Below the pieces are notes generated by a model, which did not search any database, was not told where the DNA came from, and was given only the letters and a program-made list of their open reading frames with translations. Of a stretch of 64,000 nucleotides of DNA, positions 57,427 to 64,000 are shown piece after piece; position 1 is the stretch's first letter, and each line of letters starts with the position of its first letter. The DNA comes from an uncultured Pseudomonadota bacterium. Lineage in GTDB: Bacteria; Pseudomonadota; Gammaproteobacteria; Steroidobacterales; Steroidobacteraceae. The translations under genes and the position numbers were made by a program. The DNA lies in NCBI GenBank assembly GCA_902826635.1, contig CADEFQ010000013.1, positions 11,492 to 75,491 of the forward strand. The letters run 5' to 3'.

Positions 57427-57920
57427 TAGCGCTCTCCCGTGGGTGGCGGGAGCAGCATCTGGCCGATCGTCTCGGGGCGCTGCGCCGCCTGCGTGATCAG
57501 GTGCGGCTCCTCGGCGAACGTGGAGCCCAGCGAGGTGACGAGGTGCGGCATGAACGCCACCTCGAACTCCTCGATGCCGTACTGGATGGAGTCGAACTTG
57601 GCCTTCAGCAGCCAGTAGAGCGCCCTCGCGGCCATCTCGGGAGTGGTGCCCGCCTTGCCCCCGCGGGTCCCGACCTCCGGCTGGTAGGGGACCGTGATGC
57701 GCACTCCGCGGGCATCCTCGCCCCGGCGCCAGACGAACTCGAACACCACGCGGCCCCGCGTCTCCTCGCCCCGCTCCCCCGCGCGCGCGGGCAGGCGCGC
57801 GGGGCGCACGTGCGTGTAGCGGGACTCGCGCACGCCGTGCCCGGTCAGCAGGCGCTCCACCTCCGACATCGACTTCTCGAAGCTGACCTGCGTGGTCCCG
57901 AACGCCGCCGTGAGCGTCAC
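57426..57920 (-). CDS. Hypothetical protein
   Basis: 164 residues from a GTG in a GTGA overlap. Contains FEKSMSEVERLLTGHGV, RGRVVFEFVWRRGEDARGVRITVPYQP and GIEEFEVAFMPHLV, an alpha/beta protein of a type seen often in phages (RVxFxYxxxxxRIxxPxP), whose function is not known. Confidence 0.65.
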   Translation of the reverse strand: MTLTAAFGTTQVSFEKSMSEVERLLTGHGVRESRYTHVRPARLPARAGERGEETRGRVVFEFVWRRGEDARGVRITVPYQPEVGTRGGKAGTTPEMAARALYWLLKAKFDSIQYGIEEFEVAFMPHLVTSLGSTFAEEPHLITQAAQRPETIGQMLLPPPTGER

Positions 57921-58069
57921 TGACGAAAGCTCCGCGTCTGCGCCCGCATGAGTGCCCAGTTGAGGTCGAGGCACTTCTGGTGGCGGGAGCGCCACCCCTC
58001 GATCGAGTCCGGCCCATAGAGCGCACCGGTGATCTCGATCTCCGCACCGCAGACACACTTCTCACGCAT
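57917..58069 (-). CDS. Tiny protein with Cys pair
   Basis: 50 residues; ATG at 58069 after GGGAGAAGTCCG, inside the end of the upstream gene. CVCGAEIEITGALYG then RHQKCLDLNWALMRA. A third and fourth ligand for zinc may be the His and Cys in HQKC. GTGA overlap with the next gene supports it being real. Confidence 0.55.
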   Translation of the reverse strand: MREKCVCGAEIEITGALYGPDSIEGWRSRHQKCLDLNWALMRAQTRSFRQ

Positions 58070-58580
58070 CGGACTTCTCCCTTCGCACCGGCTTGGCGAG
58101 CATGCGTGGCGCCGCTTCCGTGCGGACGTATCCGCTGGAGGACGACTCCACGATGAGGAGGCGCCGCAGCAGCTTGCGTCGCGCCTCCGGCATGTTGTCC
58201 TCCAGCCACCCGAGCACCTTGGCTGGGTCGAGCGTGACGGCGGCGTGGAGGATCAGGTCGTCCGCGAGGGTGCGCGTCAGCGCCTCCAGATCGACCGCCT
58301 CCTCCACGGCGGGGCGTGGCGCCGACCGCGTGGTGCGGCCCGCCACCGTCCACGAGTGCCCCATCTCGGTACGGACGGAGCGCTGCCCCTCTTCCGTGAG
58401 GAGACGATCGAGCGCGCGGTTCAGGATGCCCCGGCGCTGCTTCCACAGGGCCTCTTGGTCCACCGCGCCGAGGATCGCGCCTTGCAGGTAGGGGATGCGG
58501 TCGATGTTCCCCGGGGCCTCGACGATCTCGCCCGTCTCCTCGTCGATGGCAAGCCCGTCGTCAAAGACGAGCATGGTCAC
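58062..58580 (-). CDS. Hypothetical early-type protein
   Basis: 172 residues from a GTG in a GTGA overlap (ATG two codons later). The start MLVFDDGLAIDEETGEIVEAPG and ILNRALDRLLTEEGQRSVRTEMGHSW resemble small phage proteins near recombination genes (Gp157 or nuclease-inhibitor like), but no family can be fixed. The C-terminal part is helical (LGWLEDNMPEARRKLLRRLL). Confidence 0.6.
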   Translation of the reverse strand: MTMLVFDDGLAIDEETGEIVEAPGNIDRIPYLQGAILGAVDQEALWKQRRGILNRALDRLLTEEGQRSVRTEMGHSWTVAGRTTRSAPRPAVEEAVDLEALTRTLADDLILHAAVTLDPAKVLGWLEDNMPEARRKLLRRLLIVESSSSGYVRTEAAPRMLAKPVRREKSDA

Positions 58581-58774
58581 CCGGACGCCTCCACCGTGTC
58601 CCACGTGGCGCGCAGGGTAATGTCTATAGGCCGCCCGAAGCCGAACCCCAGACTGGCGGTTGGCGGGACGCCCAGAGCCAGCAGTTTGTTGAGCGTCTGC
58701 TGCAACCGCAGCACCGTCACGCCGTCATCGGAGGCGCCTTCGATCTCGATCTGGATCGAGCGTTCGACCTTCAC
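58577..58774 (-). CDS. Hypothetical protein
   Basis: 65 residues from a GTG in a GTGA overlap. One amphipathic helix (GVTVLRLQQTLNKLLALG) between beta strands. Unknown. Confidence 0.55.
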   Translation of the reverse strand: MKVERSIQIEIEGASDDGVTVLRLQQTLNKLLALGVPPTASLGFGFGRPIDITLRATWDTVEASG

Positions 58775-59016
58775 TGCACGATCCTCGGCGGGAAGAGCAG
58801 CTTGCGGAGGATCGCCATCGTCTCCCGCTCGCGGAGCGCGACGAACTCCGCCTCGATACGGCTGGACGGGCCGAGCACTTGCAGGCCCTCGATAAACCAG
58901 CCGTTCTCCACCTCGCGGATCCGCACCTCGCGGCGCGCCGGGGGGTGCCACTCGGGAGCCGCCGTTTCCTCCAGCACCGTGGCCGCCGACTCGTCAAAGT
59001 GATCGCGCATAACCAT
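58771..59016 (-). CDS. Hypothetical protein
   Basis: 81 residues from the ATG at 59016, chosen because GGAAGGACGTCATA precedes it. Beta-rich middle (REVRIREVENGWFIEGLQVLG) and a terminal helix (FVALRERETMAILRKLLFP). The frame is open further upstream; see 59226-59397. Confidence 0.6.
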   Translation of the reverse strand: MVMRDHFDESAATVLEETAAPEWHPPARREVRIREVENGWFIEGLQVLGPSSRIEAEFVALRERETMAILRKLLFPPRIVQ

Positions 59017-59225
59017 TATGACGTCCTTCCATGGGGGAGTGGGGCGAGCGTACCGCGACCGTCCAGTTCGTTGCCGTACACGTGCGCGCGGAGCAGGTGC
59101 GCCGGGCAGAGGGTGAACGCGGACGCTCGCAACGCGTCGACGAGCCGTTCGGCGGACGGCTCGCAGACGATGCACGCCGGGGAGTGAGCGGGCAGCAGGT
59201 ATACCTCGTAGGGCTGGTCTGCCAC
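59016..59225 (-). CDS. Hypothetical protein with two Cys pairs
   Basis: 69 residues from a GTG; the end overlaps the next start as TAATG. CIVC and a later CPAHL near AHVYGNELDG. The reading frame looks more protein-like here than the competing frame through the same bases. Confidence 0.5.
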   Translation of the reverse strand: MADQPYEVYLLPAHSPACIVCEPSAERLVDALRASAFTLCPAHLLRAHVYGNELDGRGTLAPLPHGRTS

Positions 59226-59397
59226 CCGGGGAGCCTACCGCGAGCGGACGCACTTCGCGCACCCCAGCCACCACCTTGAGCAGCATGTCCTTGGTCAGAG
59301 GGGCGGCCTTGGTGGTATCCACCTGCGCGAACGGCCCCGTAAGGTCGCCCACAAACATGCCGTCTAGCCACGCGCGGCTCACCCGCCACGGCTTCAC
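59226..59397 (-). other. Coding segment without its own stop codon
   Basis: From a GTG at 59397 (GTGA overlap) the frame reads VKPWRVSRAWLDGMFVG, then AQVDTTKAAPLTKDMLLKVVAGVREVR, which looks like true protein. It then has no stop and runs on through Arg/Pro-rich sequence into the gene at 58771-59016. A TAG in another frame at about 59237 suggests the original end was lost by a frameshift. A 208-residue run-on protein is the alternative. Confidence 0.45.
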
Positions 59398-59693
59398 CAC
59401 TCAACTTCCTCCATCGGGCCGTCTCCCGCTTGGTCGATAGCCGGGAGGGCGCACCACGCCGGGTCGAGCCCGGCCTGCTCATCGATGGACAGCACGCGCT
59501 TCGCGTGCAGGGCCACGCCATTCGGGACAAGCCCGGTGTCGACGCTCGCCACCTTGGTGATGCCCTGCCCCACGTCACGCAAGAGCGCGCGCAGCAGGTG
59601 CTTCGCGTCGCGCACATCCCCCGGGGACCAGAGCGCCCTCGGGATGGGCCGGGCGGTGAGGCGGGAGCGGAGGGCCACAGAGGCATGCCACAC
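59394..59693 (-). CDS. Hypothetical protein
   Basis: 99 residues from a GTG at 59693. Helical part (GDVRDAKHLLRALLRDVGQ) and a beta-rich part (GVALHAKRVLSIDEQAGLD). Unknown. GTGA overlap with the following segment. Confidence 0.55.
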   Translation of the reverse strand: MWHASVALRSRLTARPIPRALWSPGDVRDAKHLLRALLRDVGQGITKVASVDTGLVPNGVALHAKRVLSIDEQAGLDPAWCALPAIDQAGDGPMEEVEW

Positions 59694-59717
59694 GGGCAGC
59701 CCAGCGAACGCGTCCGC

Positions 59718-59861
59718 TCACTTGTTGACGGTGAGAATCGTGCTCCACGTCGAGGGGCCGCGTTTCATGAACGCGAGGAATCGGTCATCCTGCGTGTCCG
59801 TCGCCCGGGCGCACGGGTGCGTCAGGGCCAGCCGCTGGCGCTCCACGATCAGATCTCTCAC
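59718..59861 (-). CDS. Tiny hypothetical protein
   Basis: 47 residues from a GTG in a GTGA overlap (another GTG one codon earlier). VRDLIVERQRLALTHPCARATD, then FMKRGPSTWSTILTVNK. Weakly supported by coupling and composition. Confidence 0.4.
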   Translation of the reverse strand: MRDLIVERQRLALTHPCARATDTQDDRFLAFMKRGPSTWSTILTVNK

Positions 59862-59971
59862 CACTGCTGGTACTCCTTCTCCGGGTCACCGCCCGGCCTG
59901 CGCCGCCCCGTTCCGAGGTGGCGCATCCAGCCCTCCGGCTCCCCTCCGCCGCTCCATTGCGCGAGGGCCAC
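59858..59971 (-). CDS. Possible tiny protein
   Basis: 37 residues from a GTG (VALAQWSGGGEPEGWMRHLG to EKEYQQW). The frame opens right after the previous stop without a better start codon. The peptide looks protein-like, but the start is uncertain. Confidence 0.3.
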   Translation of the reverse strand: MALAQWSGGGEPEGWMRHLGTGRRRPGGDPEKEYQQW

Positions 59972-59995
59972 GACCGCGGCCCATGGCTCGTCGTA

Positions 59996-60142
59996 TCACC
60001 AGCCGTCGTCGAGGAGGTTGGAGTCGACGGGGCCGATGACGATCCGCGCGCGCCCGAAGGTGAGCGGGACGATCCACGCGCCCCGCCCGTCCGGCAGAGT
60101 GCGCCACGGCGCCTCAGTCGCCACGGGGTTCCTCGTCGCCAT
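59996..60142 (-). CDS. Small hypothetical protein
   Basis: 48 residues from the ATG at 60142 (a GTG at 60124 is an alternative that avoids overlap). GAWIVPLTFGRARIVIGPVDSNLLDDGW is beta-rich and ends acidic. Unknown. Confidence 0.45.
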   Translation of the reverse strand: MATRNPVATEAPWRTLPDGRGAWIVPLTFGRARIVIGPVDSNLLDDGW

Positions 60143-60428
60143 CCACCGGGGGGCGCCACTCCGCCATCGCCTCGCCGACCGGCTGGCGCATCTGCCGCGG
60201 GTGCGTCTCGACGGATACCTCCCACGTGGCGCGCACCCCGCCAGCGAGGTAGTCCCCCTCGACCTGCGCCTCGTCGGGAATGCGCTGCAAGTCGAGCCAT
60301 GCCGCCAGCACCCGGATGGAGCCTGCGTTCCCGAGCGCGGTGTGCAGCCCCGCGATCGGGCCACTCTTCACCTCGATGGACCGCACCGTCGTGACCGTGC
60401 CAAAGTCCTGCCCTGCCTCTTGTGTCAC
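60114..60428 (-). CDS. Hypothetical protein
   Basis: 104 residues from the GTG at 60428, set by GGAAGGACGAAGCG. TVRSIEVKSGPIAGLHTAL then GDYLAGGVRATWEVSVETH, beta-rich with an acidic end. Unknown. Confidence 0.6.
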   Translation of the reverse strand: MTQEAGQDFGTVTTVRSIEVKSGPIAGLHTALGNAGSIRVLAAWLDLQRIPDEAQVEGDYLAGGVRATWEVSVETHPRQMRQPVGEAMAEWRPPVDGDEEPRGD

Positions 60429-60471
60429 CGCTTCGTCCTTCCGTCTCCTGAACGAGATCAGCCGCATGTCG

Positions 60472-60690
60472 TCATCCCCACGTGAGCAACGTAAGCTCGC
60501 GCAGTTCCTCCCCGGGGCGCAGGATGAGCAGCTTTCGCTCCGGGTAGGCCTTCACCTCCCGCTCGTACCAGACGCCCACGCGCAGCACATCCCTGACAAG
60601 CGCGGAGATGGATACCTCCTGCGCGGCGGCGAGGTCCTGCAAGTGGGCGTAGTCTCCGTCCCCGATCACGATGCTCAGGCGCTTGCTCAC
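60472..60690 (-). CDS. Ribbon-helix-helix-like DNA-binding protein
   Basis: 72 residues from a GTG in a GTGA overlap with the Fic gene. KRLSIVIGDGDYAHLQDLAAAQEVSISALVRDVLRVGVW is a strand followed by two helices, the ribbon-helix-helix (CopG/Arc) layout. Coupled to a Fic protein, it might autoregulate the pair as an antitoxin-like factor; that is inference. Confidence 0.65.
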   Translation of the reverse strand: MSKRLSIVIGDGDYAHLQDLAAAQEVSISALVRDVLRVGVWYEREVKAYPERKLLILRPGEELRELTLLTWG

Positions 60691-61187
60691 CGTCCTGCCT
60701 CCCACTGGCGGATCGCCTCGTAGTAGGCGTGGCGCTCCGCTGACTCGATGATCTCCAGCGGGTACCGGAAGAGCACCCGCAGGTGTGCCCAGAGGATGCG
60801 CCCCGTCCGCCCGTTCCCGTCGATGAACGGATGAATCCACTCGAACTCGTGGTGGAGGTCGAACAGCGCCCCTTCGCTGGGCGCCTCACGCTTGGCTACC
60901 AGCGTGTGCAGGCGCTCCACATACCGCGGGTACTCGACGCGCAACATCTTCACGTCCCCGCCCACCCGCACGTGCACCTGCCGTAGCTCCCCGGGGAACA
61001 CCTCGGGCTGACTCGCCATCAGTTTCCGGTGAATCGCCGTCGGCTCCAGCAGGTTGCCGTACTCCCCGAAGCGGACGGCCAGCAGCAGCGTCTCCATGTG
61101 GTCCGTCCAGAGGGGGTGGGGCGGGTCGACGTGGATGTTCTCGATCGCGTTCGACTCGCGGACGAAGCGCGCGTAGTCCTCAGGCAT
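60687..61187 (-). CDS. Fic family protein
   Basis: 166 residues; ATG with GGAGGGAACCG upstream. The Fic core HPFIDGNGRTGR (the HxFx(D/E)GNGRxxR motif, catalytic His) is at about residues 117-128. SNAIEN near residue 12 matches the (S/T)xxxE(G/N) inhibitory helix, so this would be a self-inhibited enzyme with the inhibitory helix at the N-terminus. Fic proteins usually transfer AMP to hydroxyls of target proteins. A role against host proteins or rival phages is possible. Confidence 0.85.
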   Translation of the reverse strand: MPEDYARFVRESNAIENIHVDPPHPLWTDHMETLLLAVRFGEYGNLLEPTAIHRKLMASQPEVFPGELRQVHVRVGGDVKMLRVEYPRYVERLHTLVAKREAPSEGALFDLHHEFEWIHPFIDGNGRTGRILWAHLRVLFRYPLEIIESAERHAYYEAIRQWEAGR

Positions 61188-61458
61188 CGGTTCCCTCCGG
61201 GAGTGGGCGGATGTGCACGGTGAACGCGGTCAGTGGACGGTTGGGGCGCCCGTCGAAGCGCATAGGGATGCGGGTCGACACCTGCTGGTAGCAGTCCCAC
61301 GCCTCGGCCTGCGTCGGGAAGCGAAGCGCGTCCGCCGGGTCGTCGGATGCGTCCACCACCCCAACGCTCTCGTCGTCCCCCTCGTCGGGGTCGTAGCGCG
61401 TCAGCCACTGCTCGACAGGCTCGTCGTACAGGGTGAGGAGGAAGATCCCGTACGCCAT
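61180..61458 (-). CDS. Hypothetical protein
   Basis: 92 residues; ATG at 61458 after GAGGAGGGGGTG and in a TGATG overlap. Begins YGIFLLTLYDEPVEQWLTRY, acidic centre, ends TAFTVHIRPLPEG. Possibly a small alpha/beta protein; unknown. It overlaps the Fic gene start by 8 bases. Confidence 0.6.
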   Translation of the reverse strand: MAYGIFLLTLYDEPVEQWLTRYDPDEGDDESVGVVDASDDPADALRFPTQAEAWDCYQQVSTRIPMRFDGRPNRPLTAFTVHIRPLPEGTDA

Positions 61459-61550
61459 CACCCCCTCCTCTCCCCGGCGAGGCAGGGGCAGTCGGCCTCC
61501 CCGCAGCGGAACGGCGGGTGCGGGGCGTGCCCGCAGAGGCGGCACTTCAC
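61458..61550 (-). CDS. Tiny zinc-finger protein
   Basis: 30 residues from a GTG in a GTGA overlap and a TGATG overlap at its end. CRLCGHAPHPPFRCGEADCPC gives six Cys and two His in 21 residues. Similar in kind to the protein at 42573-42704. Confidence 0.5.
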   Translation of the reverse strand: MKCRLCGHAPHPPFRCGEADCPCLAGERRG

Positions 61551-61954
61551 GGCGCCCTCATGTCACGGTGGAACCCAGTGCTCGACTCGCAGTCGCCGGT
61601 GTGCCCCGATAAGAGCACGCAATCGATCGTCGCTCCCACCACGCACCGCGAGGCCTTCGCGTCGCGCAACGCCTCCCGGAGTACGCGGGCTAGGTCAGGC
61701 GGGCCAGCCGGGGACACTCCCAGACGCATCCTCCAGAGGAGACGCCTCAGTTCCTTCAACCACGGGGGCTCGACCCCCTCCCGCCATACCCGGCGCGCCT
61801 CGCTCTCGTAGGGGGCGACGCCACCGCGCGGCGCAGCACTGAAGTGCGCGCGGCGCCACTCGCGCCGAGCAGCGCTCTCGTAGCCGTGCGGGCCGGAGTA
61901 CATGCGCAGGCTCCGCCGCACCTCCGGGTTCTCGAACGCCCACCGGCTCGTCAT
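61547..61954 (-). CDS. Hypothetical protein
   Basis: 135 residues; ATG at 61954 in an ATGA overlap. Two similar charged helical stretches (YESAARREWRRAHFS and YESEARRVWREGVEP) suggest a small internal duplication. C-terminal Cys pair (CVVGATIDCVLLSGHTGDC) may bind metal. Unknown. Confidence 0.55.
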   Translation of the reverse strand: MTSRWAFENPEVRRSLRMYSGPHGYESAARREWRRAHFSAAPRGGVAPYESEARRVWREGVEPPWLKELRRLLWRMRLGVSPAGPPDLARVLREALRDAKASRCVVGATIDCVLLSGHTGDCESSTGFHRDMRAP

Positions 61955-62241
61955 GACCACCACCTCCCAAACAGGCGTCCTTGCTCCTGCCCGTCGATCG
62001 GGCAGCTTCCGAACGCGAGGGCTATCTGCATTTCGTGGATCACTTCACTTCTGGATAGCGGGCGCTCCGGGCGCGTGGGCGCCGTGACGGCATTCGCTGC
62101 CATGGCGTCGTCGACCACGCGCATCCAGCGGGCGAACGGTTCCCCTGACAGCGCCTGCATCTGGAGCAACTGGTACTCGTACTCGGCGGCCCGCGTCGCC
62201 ACTCGCAGCCAGTCCCAGCGACCACTGTTCACAAGGTTCAC
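61951..62241 (-). CDS. Hypothetical protein
   Basis: 96 residues from a GTG in a GTGA overlap. Helical (WLRVATRAAEYEYQLLQMQA; RSEVIHEMQIALAFG). Unknown. Confidence 0.55.
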   Translation of the reverse strand: MNLVNSGRWDWLRVATRAAEYEYQLLQMQALSGEPFARWMRVVDDAMAANAVTAPTRPERPLSRSEVIHEMQIALAFGSCPIDGQEQGRLFGRWWS

Positions 62242-62519
62242 AGCAGGCCCAGCGGGTCACCGAGGGAGCCGTAGTGCTCGCCGACGGTGTGCGGGCCGGG
62301 GCAGTAGCGGCACTCCGGGTCGGCGTCGAAGTCGTCCCGGTAGCGCTCCACCGGGACCACGCGGCTCGACCACTGGAGGGTCAGGCACACCTCTTCCGCC
62401 TCGTCCTCGTACCGGAAGAGGCGCGCCGCCTCCGGGTAGTCGACGTACTCGTTGGGGGAGCGGTACCACTGGTCGGACCCGCGCAGCATCACCCCGTAGA
62501 CCGTCTCGCTGATCGCCAT
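62238..62519 (-). CDS. Hypothetical protein
   Basis: 93 residues; ATG at 62519 after GGAAGGACGAGGACG. CRYCPGPHTVGEHYG is a possible zinc site. A hairpin with CCCCC/GGGGG precedes the ribosome site, with a different loop from the regulon hairpins. Confidence 0.6.
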   Translation of the reverse strand: MAISETVYGVMLRGSDQWYRSPNEYVDYPEAARLFRYEDEAEEVCLTLQWSSRVVPVERYRDDFDADPECRYCPGPHTVGEHYGSLGDPLGLL

Positions 62520-62563
62520 CGTCCTCGTCCTTCCCCACCCCCCTCGTTCGTGGGGGTACCCCG

Positions 62564-62863
62564 CTAGTAGAGGGGCCACGCTCCCTCGATCACCCGGGAG
62601 GGCCACTCGATCTCGGCGGCCTCGGTCGGCACCGCGTCGATGACCACGCCGCCCAGCGCCTTCACGTTCTCGGTCACCGCACGGACCGCCGCGTCCGAGA
62701 CGCGCACCGCGACGCCCTCGTGCTTGCGGGCGTTGTGGCCCTTGGCGCCCCGCGTCACAAAGAGCAGGTCGGAGACGGTCGGGTGCTCCAGCGCGGATGC
62801 CGCGCAGCCCGGGCAGACCCACCCGATCTGGTCGCCACCCACCGCCACTACTTCTGCTGCCAT
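62564..62863 (-). CDS. Zinc-binding protein under promoter P7
   Basis: 99 residues; ATG at 62863 after GGAAGGACGACGACG. CPGCAASALEH and GHNARKHEG give a CxxC/HxxxH zinc arrangement, then a helix (DAAVRAVTENVKAL). First gene behind P7. Confidence 0.65.
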   Translation of the reverse strand: MAAEVVAVGGDQIGWVCPGCAASALEHPTVSDLLFVTRGAKGHNARKHEGVAVRVSDAAVRAVTENVKALGGVVIDAVPTEAAEIEWPSRVIEGAWPLY

Positions 62864-62879
62864 CGTCGTCGTCCTTCCG

Positions 62880-62895
62880 GGGGCCTCACCGCCCC
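62880..62895 (-). promoter_or_regulatory. 5' leader hairpin, loop GGTGAG
   Basis: Minus strand GGGGC, GGTGAG, GCCCC between the -10 of P7 and the ribosome site of the gene at 62564-62863. Confidence 0.75.
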
Positions 62896-62903
62896 ACACC
62901 CGG

Positions 62904-62932
62904 AGACTACCCCGGTGGGATACGCGCGTCAA
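62904..62932 (-). promoter_or_regulatory. Regulon promoter P7
   Basis: TTGACG (62927-62932), 17-base spacer, TAGTCT (62904-62909) on the minus strand. Confidence 0.8.
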
Positions 62933-62939
62933 CCACCAC

Positions 62940-62952
62940 TGCCAAAGTGGCA
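62940..62952. promoter_or_regulatory. 13-bp operator at P7
   Basis: TGCCAAAGTGGCA, arms perfect, 7 bases upstream of the -35 box and just after the stop codon of the upstream gene. Confidence 0.7.
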
Positions 62953-62956
62953 GGGC

Positions 62957-63409
62957 TCACGAGTGGATGAACGCCATGCCCGGCGTAAACGGGTAGAGCG
63001 CGGCAAGCTGCTCGCGCGTCCGGTGCTCGTCGCAGAGCGGGACCACCTGAAAGTGCCGATCGAAGCCGCGGTTGCCGAGTGAGCGCTGCGTGGGGTTTGG
63101 ACACTCCGGGATCGCGCAGGCCCTCCACGACACCATGTACTCGCTGGCTTCCGCGAGGCTCGCGTCGTAGTAGTGCCGCTCCGCCTCCTCGCGAGTGCCA
63201 TGGGGGTCGCACGTCACCCACGCCTCCTCCCACGGGACAACCTCATCACCACGTCGAGCCTCGTTGTACCCGTCCTCCATCCTGAGGCGGAGCGCGACCC
63301 CTTCAGCCAACCGCAGGCACGGCCACGCCGTGTGCACGTGACCGCTGTTCATGGTCGTCCAGCGCCAGCCGGACCCATCCGCGAGACGGCGCGCCTCGTC
63401 GTAGTTCAC
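62957..63409 (-). CDS. Hypothetical protein
   Basis: 150 residues from a GTG in a GTGA overlap. CAIPECPNPTQRSLG and PLCDEHRTREQLAALYP look like a Cys/His zinc site in the second half; the first half is WTTMNSGHVHTAWPCLRL. Unknown. Confidence 0.6.
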   Translation of the reverse strand: MNYDEARRLADGSGWRWTTMNSGHVHTAWPCLRLAEGVALRLRMEDGYNEARRGDEVVPWEEAWVTCDPHGTREEAERHYYDASLAEASEYMVSWRACAIPECPNPTQRSLGNRGFDRHFQVVPLCDEHRTREQLAALYPFTPGMAFIHS

Positions 63410-63651
63410 GCGAGGGCGTAGACGAACGTGGTGAGCGCCCCGTGGCGCTGCGTCTCGGGCTCCCGGCGGGGAGAGACACGGCGCCGGGAGACGACGCGCT
63501 TGGCGGTGAGTGTCGCCAGTGCATTGCTTGCGCGGTCCCGCCGATCGACTCCCATGGCATCCGCCAGTTCTCGCGCGGTGAACTCCTGCCCGTCGGGCCA
63601 GTTCTTGCGGATGACGGCGAGCGCAAGGTCCTGCGTGGCCACCGCCCTCAC
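63406..63651 (-). CDS. Winged helix-turn-helix protein
   Basis: 81 residues from a GTG in a GTGA overlap with the terminase. TARELADAMGVDRRDRASNALATLTAKRVVSRRRV is a winged helix-turn-helix. Its place after the large terminase suggests a DNA-binding role in packaging or regulation; it could be a minimal small terminase, which is speculation. Confidence 0.65.
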   Translation of the reverse strand: MRAVATQDLALAVIRKNWPDGQEFTARELADAMGVDRRDRASNALATLTAKRVVSRRRVSPRREPETQRHGALTTFVYALA

Positions 63652-64000
63652 TGGCCGAGGCTCGCGAGGTTGTACTGGAGGGCACGCTTCGTGCCCATCG
63701 AGGTGGCGACGAGCAGGTCGACCTTCGCCTTCGCCCCGCGCTTCTCGATACGCACGCGGTTCTCGTCCCCCGCGGGGACCTTGCCAGCCGCGCCCATGAC
63801 GTGGCGGCGCATCACCGAGGACGCGTCATCCGAGGGGTTCACCGCGTGGGCGAAGTCCCGCTGCATCAGCTTCTCGTGGAGCAGCGTGTCCGCCTGCGTG
63901 CGCTCCGTGCCCTGCTGCATCGGCTCCATCCACGTCACCCGGTCCCGCGAGAGGCGCTGCGCCATATCCACTAGCTCATAGGAGTCGTAGACGATCTGCC
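63648..64000 (-). CDS. terL: Terminase large subunit, C-terminal part (cut by window edge)
   Basis: About 117 residues; the frame is open to the right edge, so the N-terminal ATPase lies outside. QIVYDSYELVDMAQRLSRDR, then QQGTERTQADTLLHEKLMQRDFAHAVNP, and RVRIEKRGAKAKVDLLVATSMGTKRAL follow the order seen at the end of terminase nuclease domains (YDxxQL, ADxxLYxLIxxxxxxHxxxxxL, KxxxxIDxxxAxxMA). It would translocate and cut DNA during packaging. The gene order terminase to portal then follows the usual direction. Confidence 0.75.
   Translation of the reverse strand, partial: QIVYDSYELVDMAQRLSRDRVTWMEPMQQGTERTQADTLLHEKLMQRDFAHAVNPSDDASSVMRRHVMGAAGKVPAGDENRVRIEKRGAKAKVDLLVATSMGTKRALQYNLASLGQ

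Noticed and set aside
1..64000. tRNA genes, insertion sequences, integrase and attachment site
   Set aside because: I saw no cloverleaf with a plausible T-arm, no transposase or recombinase motifs and no terminal inverted repeats of an insertion sequence. Absence of an integrase in this window does not exclude a temperate phage.

Overview
The window is part of the genome of a tailed double-stranded DNA phage (Caudoviricetes) with high G+C content. The structural gene set is recognisable: the C-terminal part of a large terminase (right edge), portal, Mu F-like head protein, prohead protease/scaffold fusion, major capsid protein, probable head-tail and tail tube genes, a tail assembly chaperone pair with a frameshift, a TP901-type tape measure protein (so a long tail), tail tip/fibre genes and an endolysin cassette. 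The host is not certain. A secreted protein with a long Thr-Pro repeat linker (47637-48863) is of a style common in Chloroflexota; Actinomycetota or Deinococcota are alternatives. I recognised no integrase, polymerase, tRNA, CRISPR array or insertion sequence. No stretch longer than about 250 bases lacks a gene.

Layout. Positions 1-2030 (+) hold a terminal repeat/hairpin block, a RecT-type annealing protein, a small zinc protein and a RusA-type resolvase. Positions 2108-4422 (-) hold a FlbD-like protein, a DUF932 protein and a helix-turn-helix protein. Positions 4666-6708 (+) hold two unknown genes and a methyltransferase. From 6791 to the right edge nearly everything is on the minus strand and reads right to left: terminase (64.0 kb), a train of tiny genes with a Fic protein and a phosphoribosyltransferase (56.9-63.6), portal (54.0-56.2), a beta-helix tailspike-like protein and small cysteine-rich proteins (51-53.5), virion-decoration proteins with repeats (43.8-48.9), Mu F-like protein (43.0), protease and capsid (33.8-36.9), a sugar-nucleotide/glycosyltransferase/methyltransferase cluster (25.3-31.7), neck and tail genes (11-24.7), tailspike (8.8-11.2), lysis genes (6.8-8.7). 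Plus-strand islands lie at 40.7-43.0, 49.4-50.0 and 56.2-57.0. Most minus-strand genes overlap their neighbour by ATGA, GTGA or TGATG, implying translational coupling. Several modules are separated by long perfect inverted repeats that probably act as terminators or processing sites.

The most unusual signal is regulatory. Seven near-identical promoters (TTGAC-N16-18-TAGTCT) are each accompanied by a 13-bp palindrome TG(C/A)CA-N3-TG(G/T)CA. All are followed by a short hairpin whose loop is always (A/G)GTGAG while the stem sequence varies with compensation. The hairpin is normally followed by a conserved extended Shine-Dalgarno block, GGAAGGACGA. The same hairpin also sits in front of four genes that lack the promoter. 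This looks like a phage-wide regulon that controls small accessory genes inside and around the late region, at both the DNA and the RNA level.

A second theme is virion surface chemistry. The dehydratase, glycosyltransferases and two FkbM-type methyltransferases next to the capsid and tail genes could make and attach a modified sugar to the particle. The major tail protein carries a beta-propeller, and two proteins share 21-residue Gly/Pro-rich repeats.
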